The notes beneath the pieces are model-generated. The model worked only from the letters and a program-made list of their open reading frames with translations. It made no database searches and had not been told where the DNA came from. Below, one piece after another: positions 14,758 through 16,011 of a stretch of DNA of 16,011 nucleotides (positions are counted from its first letter, which is position 1; every line of letters begins with the position of its first letter). Where the stretch lies: the NCBI GenBank assembly GCA_020852155.1, contig JADZBJ010000007.1, forward strand, positions 1-16,011, in the 5' to 3' direction. A program made the translations under genes and the position numbers. Source of the stretch: Saprospiraceae bacterium (lineage in GTDB: Bacteria; Bacteroidota; Bacteroidia; Chitinophagales; Saprospiraceae).

Positions 14758-14813
14758 GGAGTTGAAAGTTGAAAGTTGAAAAGTTGAATTTTCAACCTTC
14801 AACTTTCAACTCC
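14758..14813. repeat. Hairpin built of 7-bp TTGAAAG repeats between convergent genes
   Basis: Arms of 25 bp at 14758-14782 and 14789-14813 pair with one mismatch across a 6-nt loop. Each arm is a short tandem of the 7-mer GTTGAAA (or its complement TTTCAAC), and further TTCAAC words follow up to 14826, just before the stop of the FG-GAP gene. It may serve as terminator for the minus-strand gene or be a palindromic microsatellite. Confidence 0.75.
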
Positions 14814-14832
14814 TTCAACTTTCAACCTTTCC

Positions 14833-16011
14833 TTACTTCTCTGTTACACGCATAACAGGCTTGGTTTGAACCGAGTTGCCTGATTGTACGCGCACAAAGA
14901 ACACACCTTGCTGGTTTGTATTGGCCTGCCAAACAAAGCGACCATTGCCAACGAAGTGTTGTTTGTTCAGTTCAACGATCGTTTGACCCAATGCATTGAG
15001 GATGCTCACGTGCACTGTTTCTGGTGTTTCCTGACCAACCTGAATGCTCAGCATGTCAGAGAATGGAACAGGAGAGCAAGTTACTTCAAACGCCAGATCA
15101 TTAGTATTTTCAATCTCGTTACGATCAACGAATGCCTGGTCAGGACGATCTCCTGTTGGGCAAACGCCGTCGAATACAAGAATAGAACCCTGTTCTGGAA
15201 TTGTGCCTACACCGTCTGTGTACTCACCAACGATCAATGTCTGGCCACTCAATGCCAGTGCATTACCGAAATGGTCATTATCAATAGCGTAGATGTCATT
15301 TACTGACGCCAGACGGTTCCAGCCGCTTTGATCGCGGATGAATACGAATACCTTACCGGAGTTTGCACCCGTTGGGTCGTCGTTTGGCGCAGAAATAGCC
15401 AGGTAATTGCTATCTACTGCTACATCAGTACCGAAATGATCGTTAGCAGAACCGTTGTTGTCCAATACAGGAACGTTGTTTGCATTGTCGTAAGTGAACG
15501 CAAATACAGCACCACCATTGTTGGCTTTCAGGTTGCTGTAAGGAGCGCCGACCAGAAGGTTTGCGCCATGTACTGCAACAGAAGTACCAGCAGCGTCGCC
15601 TGCTGCACCTTGACCCATTGTCAATTTAGCGCCGAATGCCCAGCCGTTGCTACCGCGATTGTAACGGTATGCAGCGCCGGCATTGGTACCTTTCGCGTCG
15701 TCGCCAGGAGCGCCGATGATAGCACGATTGCCATGCAGGTCAACGTCAGCACCGAAACGGTCGCCATTGTCTGCGTCGGATGCTGCCCATGAGCCAACTT
15801 CGCCCCAGTTGTTGTTTCCACCCTGGTTTTTGCCATAGAGGTATGCTGCACCGTGTCCAGCCTGGTTAGGCGCGCCGACAAGCAGTTCGCCGCCGTTCAA
15901 GGCTACACTGTAACCGAATGAGTCAACACCATCGCTGTCAGAAGCCGTGAGTTTTTTGATCATATTCCATGCACTGGCATCTGCTGCATCCTGTTCGTAA
16001 ACATATACAGC
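14833..16011 (-). CDS. FG-GAP repeat protein with T9SS sorting domain, 5' part missing
   Basis: The frame is open to the right edge; 392 residues are visible and the start lies outside. The internal ATG at 15963 is within a repeat (YVYEQDAADASAWNMIKKLT) and is not a start. The body has about six FG-GAP_2-type repeats with the recurring pattern KLTASDSDGVDSFGYSVAL, LLVGAPNQAG, AAYLYG, that is FGxxVAxxGxxLxVGAP, which form an integrin-like beta-propeller and often bind calcium through acidic loops. The last 80 or so residues (VTCSPVPFSDMLSIQVG ... GVFFVRVQSGNSVQTKPVMRVTEK) are a T9SS type A sorting domain, so surface display or secretion is predicted. It is convergent with the EAD11 gene, with the 7-bp-repeat hairpin between. 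The function of the missing N-terminus is not known. Confidence 0.9.
   Translation of the reverse strand, partial: AVYVYEQDAADASAWNMIKKLTASDSDGVDSFGYSVALNGGELLVGAPNQAGHGAAYLYGKNQGGNNNWGEVGSWAASDADNGDRFGADVDLHGNRAIIGAPGDDAKGTNAGAAYRYNRGSNGWAFGAKLTMGQGAAGDAAGTSVAVHGANLLVGAPYSNLKANNGGAVFAFTYDNANNVPVLDNNGSANDHFGTDVAVDSNYLAISAPNDDPTGANSGKVFVFIRDQSGWNRLASVNDIYAIDNDHFGNALALSGQTLIVGEYTDGVGTIPEQGSILVFDGVCPTGDRPDQAFVDRNEIENTNDLAFEVTCSPVPFSDMLSIQVGQETPETVHVSILNALGQTIVELNKQHFVGNGRFVWQANTNQQGVFFVRVQSGNSVQTKPVMRVTEK

Noticed and set aside
15328..15792. Plus-strand 154-residue open frame
   Set aside because: It lies antisense to FG-GAP repeats; the Val/Cys-rich translation is a shadow of the repeated codons.
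15961..15963. ATG as start of the FG-GAP protein
   Set aside because: The frame is open upstream to the window edge and continues with repeat-like sequence, so this Met is internal.

Overview
The window looks like chromosome from a member of the phylum Bacteroidota, probably a Saprospiria/Cytophagia-like lineage. The evidence is three large surface proteins ending in Por-type (type IX secretion, T9SS) C-terminal sorting domains, the families DUF4292 and DUF4199, Delta-60 and FG-GAP propeller repeats, an effector-associated domain (EAD11), weak or absent Shine-Dalgarno sequences, and promoter-like sites resembling the Bacteroidota pattern TTTG-N(19-21)-TAnnTTTG. No rRNA, tRNA, CRISPR array or complete insertion sequence was seen. 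The species assignment is inference.

Layout: (1) 1-2283, minus strand: a membrane-tethered LuxR-type HTH protein, a DUF4199 membrane protein, a DUF4292 lipoprotein and the N-terminus of an EnvC-like murein hydrolase activator that runs off the left edge. (2) 2404-4371, plus: a five-haem c-type cytochrome with a T9SS sorting domain. (3) 4372-5183: about 0.8 kb without a convincing gene, mostly filled by twelve tandem 50/51-bp units, each carrying a terminator-like CCCC/GGGG hairpin, closed by two inverted copies. (4) 5184-6671, plus: a DUF1990-YndJ fusion membrane protein. (5) 6668-6796: a 129-bp MITE-like inverted-repeat element wedged exactly between two convergent genes. (6) 6808-9522, minus: a 904-residue Delta-60 repeat T9SS protein. 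(7) 9762-11047, plus: an isolated Cas6-family protein followed by a small lipoprotein. (8) 11065-11183: two inverted repeats between convergent genes. (9) 11179-12558, minus: an SRPBCC protein and a histone-deacetylase-family enzyme in one operon. (10) 12763-14729, plus: a short malic enzyme overlapping by 4 bp an EAD11-transmembrane-beta-sandwich protein. (11) 14711-14813: a terminator and a hairpin made of 7-bp repeats. (12) 14833-16011, minus: the C-terminal part of an FG-GAP T9SS protein, cut by the right edge.

Most genes are housekeeping or envelope functions: cell wall separation, central carbon metabolism, and surface proteins exported by T9SS. The items that stand out are the hairpin array between the cytochrome and YndJ genes, the Cas6 protein without any CRISPR neighbour and without the usual catalytic His, the membrane-bound EAD11 protein coupled to malic enzyme, and the MITE-like element. 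All family names come from recognition of motifs by eye; no database search was run.
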